A DNA stretch of 64,000 bases from Tubulanus polymorphus (lineage: Eukaryota; Nemertea; Palaeonemertea; Tubulaniformes; Tubulanidae). This document shows, piece by piece, positions 14,521 to 41,255 of this stretch. Within the stretch, counting starts at the first letter, position 1. The number at the start of each line of letters is the position of its first letter. The DNA lies in the NCBI RefSeq assembly GCF_964204645.1, contig NC_134026.1, positions 6,944,001 through 7,008,000 of the forward strand. The letters run 5' to 3'. A program made the translations under genes and the position numbers. The notes under the pieces were generated by a model. The model saw nothing but the letters and a program-made list of their open reading frames with translations, was not told the origin of the DNA and ran no database searches.

Positions 14521-15618
14521 CTAATTTCGATGACGTTTGCATCGGTTTTTGATGATAAAAATTTTTTCCCTGAAAGCTGGAATTGTGTGTAAATATATGA
14601 AAAAATTAGTGCGATAAATCAATTGACGTGGAGTGGAAAATAATTGAAATGTTAAATAATAGGTCAAATAGAATTCTAAAGGGCCTCGATAAGAGAAACT
14701 AAGTGAAGCTCTATGAAGGAACCAACCAATCTCATAGGGGGAAACTATAAACACATAAGACATTATTACATAAAGCAAAGTTTTGTTACCTCTTTTAGTC
14801 ACGTGTTTGTTTGAGAGGCAGCTTATTCTAGCAGTAAACACTGATAAACATATTATAATTATACATGGAATTATGCCCGGTAAAGCGATTTCTATTATAT
14901 AGAATGCTTTGGTAGAAACACCATAGCGAACGCTTATTTCCCCAGCTAGTACGGAGCAACAGGTTCCATTTCCACAAGTTTTAATAACGGTGTAAACACC
15001 TTGGTTGTGAGATAAAGTTAGCGTCAGTGTAAATAACGTTGCCAGCATTCTCTTGTGGTTTGTGACGTATTGTTTATGAAAAAATGGTTTTCTTATTGCT
15101 AGTAACCTTTCAGCTGCCATCGTCACAACTATCCAATTAGAAAAAGAAATCGGCAAATCTTTTACTAGATATAGCAGTATTCTCATACAAGTTAGATACG
15201 ATCCACCCCAAGCCGCATATGGTTCAAAATATGACTTGAATCGCGAAAGACCTGAATGAGCTGGACACCGAGCAGGAATGAACATTGAATCTATTGAATA
15301 ATAATGGCATTTTTCAGGTGAAAGAAGATACTTCAGACGCAATACCACGTACCGGACAGAACTACCAAATCCACTAAATCGATAGATAATGAACATTTGA
15401 TCAGAAAGCGCTAGAGCAAGTAGATAAATGAACGTAGCGCGAACTGAACGAGATTTACGACACCGAATTAGCGTAACAATAGTAGTGATATTCAAGCAGG
15501 CAAATATAGGATCGAAAAAATTCACAAAGTTGCTCAATTCAGCGTTAATAGTAAAAGCTGTAGCCATAACGGTCCCGTAATATCGTCTGTTGGCTCTGCT
15601 GATATTTTGTGTAGACAT
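14521..15618 (-). CDS. Rhodopsin-class G-protein-coupled receptor, intronless
   Basis: A single 365-residue open frame with seven hydrophobic segments at about 31-52, 62-84, 145-170, 190-204, 238-262, 280-300 and 318-343. Class A marks are the helix 2 Asp (LALSD, residue 73), ERLLAI at 170-175 in the place of D-R-Y, a Pro-containing helix 6 (IVSPYEI) and a helix 7 end NFFIYL followed by an FREKIF helix 8. The overall look resembles the FMRFamide/neuropeptide receptor-like group, but I cannot name a ligand. The loop between helices 2 and 3 is long (about 60 residues) and carries extra cysteines. Loop 2 contains TCGNGTCC. There is an N-glycosylation site NIS at residue 5. It is probably a plasma membrane receptor. 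No introns and nearby poly(A) signals fit the single-exon receptors common in invertebrates. The first ATG of the frame is taken as the start. Confidence 0.82.
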   Translation of the reverse strand: MSTQNISRANRRYYGTVMATAFTINAELSNFVNFFDPIFACLNITTIVTLIRCRKSRSVRATFIYLLALALSDQMFIIYRFSGFGSSVRYVVLRLKYLLSPEKCHYYSIDSMFIPARCPAHSGLSRFKSYFEPYAAWGGSYLTCMRILLYLVKDLPISFSNWIVVTMAAERLLAIRKPFFHKQYVTNHKRMLATLFTLTLTLSHNQGVYTVIKTCGNGTCCSVLAGEISVRYGVSTKAFYIIEIALPGIIPCIIIICLSVFTARISCLSNKHVTKRGNKTLLYVIMSYVFIVSPYEIGWFLHRASLSFSYRGPLEFYLTYYLTFQLFSTPRQLIYRTNFFIYLHTIPAFREKIFIIKNRCKRHRN

Positions 15619-17863
15619 AATTTTGATTACGGAATCAGAAGAAGATGAAGTTGCAGTCGAGGTGATGATTACAATAAGTGTCTATTATACAGGTAGCAGA
15701 ACTCAGCGGTATCTAATTTTGAAGAATGAGAATTCTTTTTTCAGTTAAACTCTCGGTATCCATTCCATTTGAAAATTTGAGCATTTTCTCAGTAAAAACT
15801 AAGAAATCCACATACGTTCAGTTTACCAGAAATTGAAATGACGGAAATGAGAGATAATCTCCCTAACAAACTGCTCTAAACACGATATGAATATTGACCA
15901 ATCAGATGACAGTATCAGTTGTAAGCGTTGATTTAATCATGTTTCAACGATAGAATTCATTTTGGTAAAACATTTATTCAATACTACGTACATATTAACT
16001 ATTGTGATTTTAGGACAGTGTTAAATTGATTTATTGATATTTTTCGTGAGTGAGAGGGAGTGAGAGAGTGCAGACAGAAAAAGTTTTCATTTGTGAAGAA
16101 TTATTGATTCAGAAATCTGCGGAATGTTTATTAATGATGCAGTTCAGCGTCTGTCTCAATGTATAGCCGCGATCACACGGATATGATTTGGCACGGATCA
16201 GGCCCAAGTCAAATTTGGCCCGTGCCTAATTAGAGAGGGCGACAGAGATCTAGCAAAGGTAGCTTGTCTTTGTAATAAAAAGTTGGTAAATATCAAATCT
16301 TTAAAGGCGTCACAATGCAAAATGAAATTCGTCACTTTCACATTTATCACATTTCCTTCCCTTAAATGGTGTACACTATAACGACCAGCTTCTATTGGTA
16401 GTTTGTGATTTGAACATTGAAATTTACAAATTCTAGATGTCCTCGGTAAAAACGTATTCTCGGCCCCAATCCGATTTCAGCAATAGGTAATGTTTAGCAT
16501 TTGCTAGAATCATCAATGTCCGAGTGCCACTTACGTATATCCCCACTATTCACAGCGTTTTCCGTATTGTATCGTTTTGATAGATCCTTGGATTTCAGGC
16601 TTTTTATAAGTTAGTTTGATTAATTGAATCTCATAGTCTGTTTCCTCGCAGATTGGGGATATCGGAAGAGGCTACTGAACGATATTAGTTACAATATCTT
16701 AAACAAGATATTTCATTATCACTATGATGGGCAGGTTTAAAGGCAGAATCATAAAACTGTGTAAAGTATAGAAAAATAAAAATTTCATAAGATCATTATA
16801 ATTATCATTATATTAACTGTTGAATGAACTTTATAATATCATATATAGATTAATCAATATATTTTGACGATTTTTATAAATGTTGCTTTGATGGTCATTT
16901 GTCCTACATAATTGAAAGGGCATCGCCAAGCCTGTACGAGAGCGGGTCCACGCAGAGACAGAGAAATCATCATTACAAAATTAACCAAGCAAAACAGAAA
17001 ACATTATAACCGGTACAAAAACGACTCTGCTCTCTCACTCTCTCTCTCTCTCTCTGGACACACTGATGATCATTTCTGGCTCATTTATTCGCTGTTTGCG
17101 ATTAGGTTGTTGTTTTCCGCGCGACCACACTCAATTGTAGCTCACATAGCGTGACGAGTCAATCACCATCTGCTGCTAGAGAAACAGCAGTCAGACTCGG
17201 CCGGCGCAGGTCTGTGAGTAGGGTGTCATACAGGACGGGTCACAGATAATCGGGCTATCGCGCGCGCACCGATTCTATCCATTTGTAAAAACTCGTCCGA
17301 TACGATGTACGAATACATTTATCACACGGGGGTAAATGAGATCGAGGAGTAATCGTACCGGGAACAAGTAACGGCTAGTTTTAATCGCTTGATTAACTTT
17401 GATTGTTTGGTTCTAGTGAACATTAAGACGTCTTATCAGAGCGATATAACCTCGCATGCTAGAAGAAACCGCGTTATACAGAATGCTTGAGATATGTTTC
17501 CCCCAACACCGCGCCCCACTCCCCTCTCCACGTTCGAAAACAGTAAGGGAACAATACCGGCAGTAGAACTACCTGTGTATACCTTACAAAGTAAGGTCTA
17601 CAAAGCCCCCCTCCCTAACCCTCCTCCCAAACCCTCCCACTTAGTCTCAACGGCCCGGAAGAAGTCAATCATTTATTTCGTTTTTGTCACACCATATATC
17701 AATGATTTAAGATGCTACTACAATTTTAGTTGAAATAATGACAAAATCGATGACAACAAGGTGGCCATTTTCTATTTCACAAAGATCTCCATTATTCGAC
17801 GAAAAATAAGATGTTAGGAGCCAATAAGAATTTTTTGGAAGAATATCAAAGCAGAATTTTTAT
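15619..17863. other. Non-coding stretch between the GPCR and 7SL RNA genes
   Basis: Nothing recognised beyond a (CT)n run at about 17030-17056 and AT-rich sequence. The open frames at 16912-17154 and 17494-17733 lack domains and run through low-complexity DNA. Confidence 0.5.
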
Positions 17864-18162
17864 AAAAGGAATGGGTCCAACTATATTGGACGGGCTATCA
17901 GCCGGCGACTATTCACAGGCGCGAACCCACTACTGCTCGACGCGGGATCTTTTGCCTGCTGTGTTTCCACCCTGGGCCGATTCGATCCTCCTTATACAAC
18001 CTGGTCAGCCTAGGCTCCCCCGAGCCGACCATATTGACGCCGAGCTTAGCGCGGACGCCCGATCGACATAGACCGACGACTGACAGTAATCCCGGCCTCA
18101 AACTGTCCACCAGACCAAGCCTCCAAGCAACTGGATTACAGGAGCGCGCCACAACTCCCAGC
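17864..18162 (-). ncRNA. SRP RNA (7SL): 7SL RNA (signal recognition particle RNA)
   Basis: On the reverse strand, 299 nt align by eye with metazoan 7SL RNA along its whole length. The 5' end reads GCTGGGAGTTGTGGCGCG then CTCCTGTAATCC (Alu domain). The middle contains GATCGGGCGTCCGCGCTAAG then CTCGGCGTCAATATGGT. The S domain shows AAACACAGCAGGCAAAAGAT and AGCAGTAGTGGGTTCGCGCC, the helix 8 region bound by SRP54, then TGTGAATAG. A TTTT pol III terminator closes the transcript at 17864-17867. The RNA is the scaffold of the particle that targets ribosomes making secretory proteins to the ER. Length and full domain order suggest a functional gene rather than a short retrocopy, and I see no poly(A) tail after it. 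The open frames on both strands here are accidental. Confidence 0.92.
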
Positions 18163-19104
18163 TGATAACTCCACGCTCGTTAGTACTATTTATCGAGTGA
18201 ACACCAGATGGCACCACCGTATAGTGCCCTATGACCCGCGTATTTTCAATCAATCGAATTGTTGTAAATCTATGAATTGATCTAATAAATGATTAATGAT
18301 TCGTTCTAGGAAATGATTCAAATTTATGAATTGGTCTAATAGATAATTATTAGTATTCGACTGAACATATCATAAAGTCGTATAGTTCATTTCTGTAAAA
18401 AAAGTATCATATCATAAAAAAACAGTTTGATTGGGATAACTACATAAAAGGAAATGTATTGGAATCTATTGGTATTTAGAATAGTAGCCCGTAAACTCAG
18501 ACGTGAAGATTAGAGTAAAACCCAATATATACATATTCCTAAAACATACAAAAAACGAAATTTGTGTAGGGCCTATCAATAATTAATTCGTCAGAATTTT
18601 AAAAAAAAGTTTCAAGCGTCTGCGGGCTTTCTAATACTTATCAATTAGTTTACTTCCATTGATTTATAATTTTCAGCGTTAATCTCGTATAACTGGGTCT
18701 TAATCTGATCATAGATTCGTGATTGATTAGTATTCGATTTCATTTAAAACTCGAGGAAAATCTTCCCCACGCGATATCCGCATTTTTACGCAGTAGACAC
18801 TCGGTGCTAATGATCGCTTTGAAACGGAGTGTACATCATAGGAAATCGTGACAAAACCTTAAATGTCTCAAACATTACAGAGTAGATGTTGTTTACATAG
18901 TGATTTAGTAATTGCACTAGTGTTTACCTGTGGGTCCATATGTTAAATGTAGCCGTCGTATAGCGTCAGCCGGTTGATACAACCTCTAATAGCCGTCCAT
19001 TAATTCAGTATCAGATCCTAAAACGCGTTAAATCTACTCGAATTTGCACGTCTTTGATATTAATTGTAAATTAGAGAATTGTTTGTTTAATGTATCTGAT
19101 TTAT

Positions 19105-19450
19105 TTCCTCATTTTCCTTCTCATTTTCTCCCTCTCCCCATTCATCTCTTTCTCCTCCCCTTACCTATTCCTCTTCATCTCCCTCTCCCCCTCTATATCT
19201 CCCCAATTCAACTGCCTGTCCACCCCCTTCCCTATTCCCCTCTCCATTTACCTCTCTCCCCATTCCTCTGTCTCTCCCTCTCCCTCCTTGTTACCCTATT
19301 TATCAATCTCTCTATCCCACCCTCTATGTATCTTCACTATTTCTCTCCCTCTCCCACTAATCCTCTTTTTCTCCCTCTCCCTATTTCTCAATCTATTCGT
19401 CCCACCCTTTTTATCATCCCTATTTCTCTCCCACCCCCAATATTCCTTAG
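19105..19450. repeat. Long pyrimidine tract
   Basis: About 345 bp of nearly pure C/T on the + strand (CTCTCCCTCTCCC words). It opens two overlapping frames of 136-183 codons that are compositional artefacts. It is a purine/pyrimidine mirror-like sequence that could form triplex DNA. Confidence 0.8.
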
Positions 19451-19734
19451 TCTCACCCTCGCCGTTTCCTGGACCCGCGTGCGCTGTCCGCATCTGCTAA
19501 TGAATAATCATACAGTCGTTTCACTGGAGCTGGCGTTGTTCTTCGAACCAAGCAAAGAACTTCATCTCATTCTCTTCCATCTCTTTAATAGTTAATCGTG
19601 GTCGCCTCTAAATTTTGTAAATCTTGTTGAATGTTTTTTCTATATTTCTCTATCGGTTTGTAAAAATCTAGATACTCTTGTTTTGCTTTCAGTCCGATAA
19701 ACTTGAATTTGAACACGAACTTAAAGGCAGTAGT

Positions 19735-19905
19735 ACGCCTGATGTTGGAGGTGAGGGGTTAGTGCGAGGGAGGTTTTGGGCGAGAAGGTAGCGTGGTGGA
19801 GGTAGTTAGAGCGATGGAGGTTTGAGGGTGAGAGAGTTAGCGTGAAGGAGAATTTGAGGTGAATGAGTTAGTGCGAGGGAGGTGTGGGGGTGGTGGACTG
19901 AGTGC
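19735..19905. repeat. G-rich minisatellite
   Basis: Degenerate tandem copies of a roughly 40-60 bp unit containing GAGTTAGTGCGAGGGAGGTT. Several GGGAGG/GTGGGGG runs make a G-quadruplex possible on the + strand. Confidence 0.6.
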
Positions 19906-19964
19906 GTTTGGGGCTGAACCCAGAAATGATTTTTGTTTTGAATTGTTTAGACGCAATAATAGTT

Positions 19965-19970
19965 TTTATT
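19965..19970 (-). terminator. Poly(A) signal of the vWA/EGF gene
   Basis: Reverse-strand AATAAA 31 nt past the TAA at 20001-20003. It supports 20001-20086 as the true last exon. Confidence 0.65.
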
Positions 19971-20000
19971 TCTCGTATTGTAAACATGAGATGCGAACGA

Positions 20001-35558
<15,558 letters not shown>

Positions 35559-36400
35559 CTATATCCACGAATTCAACAACAATTCAAAACAACAATTTCA
35601 TTTATGGTAGAGGATACTGCAGAGAACTTCATTTGTAATTCGTCATTTTTCGTGATATTTTAAATTCTCTATTTGTTATGTAAGAAATGAAAGCCTACCT
35701 TGGACTCTACAGTGTTCGTGTATATGTATATGGAACAGAGAATAGACGGAATTCAGTTTGAAATGCAGATGTTTTCTGGACCTTTTGTTTTCCTGGACGA
35801 AAAGTCGAATCGTAAATAAAACGTTTACAGTAAAATACAATACGATCGAAGAACACAGTTTATTCACATCTGCAGTATACGTTCGTATATAAAACTCAGT
35901 ACGGAATCCAAATTATAGGAAGATAACATTCATTAGTATGATACGTGTAGATCTAAGGTTTACAAGATACCGACCCGCAAAAAAAAAAAAAATTTTACAA
36001 TGAATTTTTGCAAAGCGAAACCTAATGTTATTGCTTCAGGGGTGAAACAGTATTTTGCACTGTATAGGCCTAGCAGGCAACACTTCTTCTGGCCAAGTTA
36101 TCATTTTGAAAACACTTTTAATTGATATCCAAAATCTCACTGGGTGAGCTGAAGAGTCGTATATCAACTGTTTTGTTTTTTCTTTACAATGTATTAAGTA
36201 TATATATATATATACTGAAATGATATAGTGGCAATCATGTATTTCATATAATATACCCCTGTTAAGTTGTATTCGGCATTTGGTTATTCGGTCGTTTAAA
36301 ACCTAGTACTCTACCAGCAAAAGTTGACTCCAGCAATATTCACAGTAAACTAAAACATCCAAAAATAAGTTCAAATATATGCAAATATATCGAAAAGAAG
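35559..36400. other. Upstream region of the vWA/EGF gene
   Basis: No exon recognised. It should hold the 5' UTR and promoter of the vWA/EGF gene (reverse strand). I see no clear TATA box or initiator. There is an A run at 35978-35992 and a (TA)n run at about 36199-36214. Confidence 0.4.
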
Positions 36401-36472
36401 TTCCCACACCGGGAATCGAACCCGGGCCGCCTGGGTGAAAGCCAGGAATCCTAACCACTAGACCATATGGGA
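36401..36472 (-). tRNA. tRNA-Glu: tRNA-Glu (TTC)
   Basis: Reverse-strand copy almost identical over 72 nt to the one at 34566-34637, anticodon TTC, with CTTCTTTT just downstream as terminator. It lies between the vWA/EGF gene and the PAN/C-type-lectin gene. Confidence 0.93.
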
Positions 36473-36968
36473 AAGCTGTTCGATAGGTTGCCAGTTATAT
36501 CCGTCTTTGTAAAATTTACCAGATAATTGATTGTCAATTCTATGTGTGACGAAGTTATTCTATTGTCCCTTCATGATCTCAGAGTGGTCAGTAGTTAATG
36601 CAAGTTAAAGGGTCACACGGTAGAACGATCTCTTAATTGAATAACTAATTGCGAGATCCGGTTTTCTGAGTTATTAGCAAATATAATATCATTCGAATAG
36701 AATTGATCAATGTATTATTTGACCACGAGTTAGAAATGATTCGACGGACTATGAGATTCTGCGACCGGTTCATAATCCTCATAGCTAAAAGTATTGTCTG
36801 AATAAGAGGGTCTTTAGATGCCGCCCTTCGTAAACATGTTGTCTCGAAATCATCTTCAAAACCCGCCATTGTTATGAAGTTAGACATTGTTGCGTCCTCG
36901 CACAAAGACAGAGTGAATATTCTTTATCGTTAAGTTGCTTGTTCGGCATTGTTGCCTCCTCATTAACT

Positions 36969-38589
36969 ATGGCAACAACTTTTACGTTTTGGATTATGAC
37001 GCTTATTACGTTGTTTAGATCAGTTTTCACGGATGTATTTTACACTCGGAGTAATACCACGTTCATAATAGAAAGAGATCTGGTGGATGTTGATTATCCG
37101 GTAGAGTCTACTTTAGAGTGCGCTAAACTGTGTATGGTTCACGAATGCATGGGTTTCATATACAGAAAAAATACGTATTGTTGTACGTTGTTAGAAATGG
37201 GAAACGCAAGAGACCACGCATGGATTTCGGCTGATGCTTTAGTGTTTGTGAAATCAATTATTCCGACTTCTACGTCAGGTAAACAAAACCACTGAATTAG
37301 AAATTCACGGGCAAAAAAACTATATGTGCTTGAACTATGAGCTTTGTCGTGAATTTTAAGTTTGTTTAAATAGAACGATGAAATACAAGGTTATGAATTT
37401 TTGCAAAATGTAGCTGGTATTCAGAAACTTAAAAACACAGTGTTCGGAGCCTTCCGGTGAATACAGTGAGGTCAGAGACCTCCTACAGATAGGGACCCCT
37501 TGAACAGCTATGCGAATTTGTAGTTTTATAGTTAAAGAAATAGACTATACATCAGGTAGAAAATAAATCTACAGAATTAGAAATGGGCATGAAAATTTAT
37601 TTTGTAAAACTCGGCATAATTTCTTATTCTTTAGAATATTGCAAATTGGGATTTTTACTGTTAAAAATATCGTTTTGTTTTATGTTTTTAAGAACCTTTA
37701 ACTGTAAACGGTGAAATAGATTCAGCATTGACATCAACATCGTCTACATCAACTTCAACAACAAAATTATCAACGACATCAGTAATACCTACATCGACAA
37801 GCAACGCTATGACGACAGCATCCGGCATCAATACTGGTGAATTCAAATGTCAACCCGGTTATGAGGAGCCTAGAAGTGGTGATAATGTTTGCTTTAGAGT
37901 TAGCGACCATGTTGCTGATTATAAAAACGCTCAAATAGCATGTCTTTACGATCAAGGGAATTCACGTGGAAACACTAATCTAGCAGCACCGCAATCAGCT
38001 TATGAAAATACACTCATCTCCGCGTATCTGATCAAGAAATTCTCACATATCTCAGGTATATAGGTTTGTGAAGACTTATTCTGTCTAACCTGTATTATTT
38101 CGAGGCGTATCTTATTTTGAAAAAGATGGCGCTACCTGTGACATTATCACCATGAGTGAATTAAGGCAATATGACGATGTTAAGTGCATGGGGATTTAGG
38201 AAGCGGCCATATTTGATGCAATGTCAGTACATGTATTGTGAATCGATATAACTGGTGATGTCTAAAATATTCAATCACTAGTAGGCAATTTGATGACGTC
38301 ATAGGGTTGGAAGAGGCAGCCAAACGTATTTTATCGATTGTTTATATGTCTATTTGTAGGCAGTATATTCATTGACATGAAGAATCCCACCGGAACTGCA
38401 GTCACATGGCAAAACAAAGATGGCGGCGGCGTCTCCCCGTTGCCGTACACGATAGTTTGGCTTCGGGACCAGCCCGATCAAGAGACAGAACAATGTATCG
38501 CCTATTCTGCGGATTTGATTAGCAGAAGTTGGGAGGATGTCTCCTGTTTTGACAGACATCACTATATCTGTGAGGAGAGGCCTCGCTAG
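36969..38589 (+). CDS. Secreted PAN-like and C-type-lectin protein
   Basis: Three exons: 36969-37278, 37693-38055 and 38360-38589, 903 nt in frame, 300 aa. I start at the ATG at 36969 because it opens a signal peptide (MATTFTFWIMTLITLFRSVF); the frame can be traced back to a TTG at 36939 but has no ATG there. Residues about 30-85 look like a PAN/apple fold (ECAKLCMVHECMGFIY, YCCTLLEM). A Ser/Thr-rich stalk (about 105-150) looks O-glycosylated. The rest is a C-type-lectin domain with an N-terminal cysteine pair (CQPGYEEPRSGDNVC), LAAPQSAYEN, WLRDQPDQETEQC, WEDVSC and YIC. QPD in the sugar-binding loop is the galactose-type version of E/QPN-D, so calcium-dependent galactoside binding is plausible. 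All introns are phase 1, with donors CAG|GTAAAC and CAG|GTATAT. Confidence 0.87.
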
Positions 38590-39227
38590 AAACAAACATC
38601 CCGGTGGCATAAACAATTATATACGTGTAATTTATGTTTAAGGCAGGTTCCTGTCTCCGCATTGTCAGTTTTACTACGCCTTGGAGACTAAGGGTCATCA
38701 GTCTCTCAGCTGAACAGTTAGTTACATCTTGATTCAAGACAGTCTAAGAAGACAGTGCCCCCAGATAGTAGTCTACGTGACATATAATGGCGGATACAGG
38801 ATATCCTGACGGGAGGGGGATGTTGAACTTTTGGTAGATCGTAAGAGATTGAGAAGGGCCTACAAACCCTGAAGCCATTCGTCATTTGCCCATGAACAAG
38901 ATGAGAACACCGATTTTGGTGTGAATGAACTTGATCTTGCCTTGCCAGATGCCAGAAAATCGTGTTTAGATACATAATTCGTCCGCCAAGGCTTCGCTCT
39001 ATTACGTTCAGCCCTCGGGAAATGGGCTTCCTCTCTGTGCCCCATCCCTAACACGTTTCTACGGCCTTGTGAACTCTATACGTTTCCTCGGAATAATATA
39101 AGAATAATTTCTGGTAATCATATACGCCGTGTTTATTGTAGAATTGTTTGTAAATATTTCTTATGCAGAATTTAATGTAATATGGGTATGCAAATTACAT
39201 TACGAAAATCAATATTTACTGATTGAT
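38590..39227. other. Intergenic space between two convergent genes
   Basis: Holds the 3' UTRs of the PAN/lectin gene (+) and the PAN gene (-). I see no canonical AATAAA for either. Short open frames on the reverse strand at 38519-39054 show no domain. Confidence 0.45.
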
Positions 39228-40778
39228 CTATTTTGGGGATGGTGGAAGCACTTCGAGTTGCTGCCGAGCGTGATTGATTTGACGAAGTAGTTCCTCCGTC
39301 TTTTCGTCATTTAATTTTGCATCTTTGGGCGAAACCCTAGAATATAATAACGAGGTTATTGAGAAAGAATCAAACACAATGAACATGACATAGAGGGTCC
39401 AAGCTGAGGGGTGGTGTAGGAAAATACGAAGGACTAAAAAAATATGTTTCATGATTATTGCCGGGATTTTGCATGGGAGGCAGATCCGTACTCAAGTAAT
39501 TCAAAAATAAGAGGGCCCCACGATTAAAATGCCCGAGATGGTAGGGTTCTGAGTGCAGGCTATAGTTGACACACGGAGAAGGACCCGGGCTGGGGGTGCA
39601 ATACTTTCCTGTGCAACTATCTCGGAAACTTATTTGTCCAGGTATTGGTTTATTCAATCCCTTGCAAATCACGGGGGGAAATAGAAGATAACTTATTAAA
39701 AAAATGAAACGGAAGGTTTCTGATTTTATAACGGTTTATGCGGTAAAAAATCCGTCGCTGGCAGGAAATTTCCGTGATTTGTCGGAATTTTCGTGAACTC
39801 GTCGGAAATGTCTCCGGTTCATCTGCTGCAGCGTTATTTTCCTCTTTTCCCTCCTCCCTTGAACCACGAAAATAAAGCATTGAACATAGGAAACTATCCG
39901 TTTAGAAACGAATAGTTCCTGCAAAAATAAGATTTTTCTGCAGCATGATAGCTGAATTGTCGATTATGTGTTTGCAAAAAAAACGGAAACTTCCGTAACT
40001 TTTTTTTACCTTTTAAATAAACACCGTTGGAAGCCGCTCACTTCAACGAGACTAGCTCCAGGCTGATGAACAGGCGCATGCACTGATTTGTAGAAACGGC
40101 AGTATTTGGTATATTTTTGGAAGGTTATCATTGCACATTCTGGATCTGCCACGCATTCGACCCTACACTGCAACAGATCTACTGCTGTGTACTGTCTAAA
40201 CGGTTTTTCTACAGTCGAAGGAATGTAACCGGGTCGAAAATGCCCCGTACAGAAAATCTGTACGATTCTCCCATCTTTCACTACAATTTACATCAAAGAT
40301 AAATACACGTGTTTTAGAATCGAGATTTAGAAAAATAAAATCAAGGCAATTTTCGAAATGTGGACACTACGGGTAATCAAGGTTCAAGGCGAAAAAGGTG
40401 AACTCAAAATTTTTGCTTTAATTGCAACTGTACTACTCTTACAGCCTGGTTACTTCCATCCTCTGCCGGCAGGGATGCGAACCTGATGGCATCGAGATTG
40501 CCACACTTCGTGCCGTGGCTGAGTGTAGCGACGCCATCACGTTCGAATCCCTGCCGAGGGAGGATGGGTTACTTAGTGTTCTTAAATACCTGCAATTCAA
40601 GCTTAACCGTGTTAAGCATAAAGTTTTTCGAAAATCTGGACCCGGGGTACTTCGAAAATACCCACTATCAAATTAGTTACTTACTGCGATAAGTGTCTGT
40701 TAGAATTTCCTGGGCTTGACCCATTTGCGCAACAATGAACGTTGTCACTAAGAATACGACGAAGATATGTGTACCCAT
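39228..40778 (-). CDS. Small secreted PAN/apple-domain protein
   Basis: Three exons: 40778-40685, 40280-40010 and 39336-39228, 474 nt in frame, 157 aa. Exon 1 gives a signal peptide (MGTHIFVVFLVTTFIVAQ) and ends at A|GTAAGT (phase 1). Exon 2 carries a PAN/apple-like domain with six cysteines (IFCTGHFRPGY, LLQCRVECVADPEC, YCRFY, FQRC) and ends at AG|GTAAAA (phase 2); reading straight through would give an early stop 3 nt later. Exon 3 enters in phase 2 and adds a charged, probably helical tail (DEKTEELLRQINHARQQLEV). The protein is presumably extracellular and binds protein or sugar through the PAN fold. It is convergent with the PAN/lectin gene, so the two may share ancestry. An extra small exon between exons 2 and 3 cannot be ruled out. 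Confidence 0.75.
40451..40575. mobile_element. Head-to-head tRNA-derived SINE palindrome
   Basis: Two arms of about 40-50 bp face each other. The left arm has CCATCCTCTGCCGGCAGGGA then TGCGAACCTGATGGCATCG. The right arm, read on the other strand, has CCATCCTCCCTCGGCAGGGA then TTCGAACGTGATGGCGTCG. Each contains a B box (GTTCGAATCC or a variant). The + strand also has an A-box-like TGGCTGAGTG at 40516-40525. It lies in intron 1 of the PAN gene. Confidence 0.65.
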
Positions 40779-40944
40779 TGTGATAGTGTCCGACGAATGA
40801 TAAGTTTATGAATTGGTTGAGTGACTTTTAAACTGGCTGTGTTTAGTAACAGCTGGGTTTATACTGTTTACGCGCCAACATTTCCAGGTATCAGTGACAG
40901 TCACACGCGGCTAGGGTGCTGGCTATACTGGAACATGTTTAGTG

Positions 40945-41255
40945 AGTCGAGAACTAGGAACTCGATGAATGATGCTACCGAGTTTAGAATAACGAGGGAC
41001 CCGGTAGCGTTGGATCAGCAGTAAATATTTACCCGAGTTGAAAATCAGGGAACTCGGTTTTTGGGACTGCTGTAAACATTTGACCGAGTGTGGAATTAGG
41101 GAACTCGGTAGCGTTTGAACTGCTAGTGCTATAAACACTTCATCGAGTTGCGAATCAGGGAACTCAATAGCGTGGGGACTGCTGTAAATACCGGGCGTTT
41201 CATCGAGTTGAGAATCAGGGAAATCGTTAGCGTTGGGACTGTGGTAAATGACATG
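40945..41255. repeat. Minisatellite, about five units of 60 bp
   Basis: Units share CGAGTTGAGAATCAGGGAAC, then TCGGTAGCGTTGGGACTGC and TGTAAATA. The arms ACCGAGT / ACTCGGT make each unit partly palindromic. Confidence 0.7.

Larger units (their letters stand above)
18163..19960. other. Non-coding stretch with pyrimidine tract and G-rich minisatellite
   Basis: No gene. It contains the long pyrimidine tract at 19105-19450 and a G-rich degenerate repeat at about 19735-19905 (GTTAGTGCGAGGGAGG recurs). The latter ends just past the 3' end of the vWA/EGF gene. Confidence 0.6.

Noticed and set aside
17811-18152. Open frames of 79-86 codons on both strands
   Set aside because: They lie inside the 7SL RNA gene.
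19044-19595. Open frames of 136-183 codons
   Set aside because: Low-complexity Ser/Pro/Leu from the pyrimidine tract; no domain, no splice logic.
36645-36905. 86-codon reverse frame upstream of the PAN/lectin gene
   Set aside because: Protein-like composition but no domain, no splice sites and no poly(A) signal; could be a divergent small gene but not supported.
36939-36968. Longer start (TTG at 36939) for the PAN/lectin gene
   Set aside because: Not an ATG; the ATG at 36969 opens a normal signal peptide.
39650-39924. Possible extra exon of the PAN gene
   Set aside because: Open frames exist, but no acceptor/donor pair keeps the frame between the phase 2 end of exon 2 and the phase 2 entry of exon 3, and no domain is seen.
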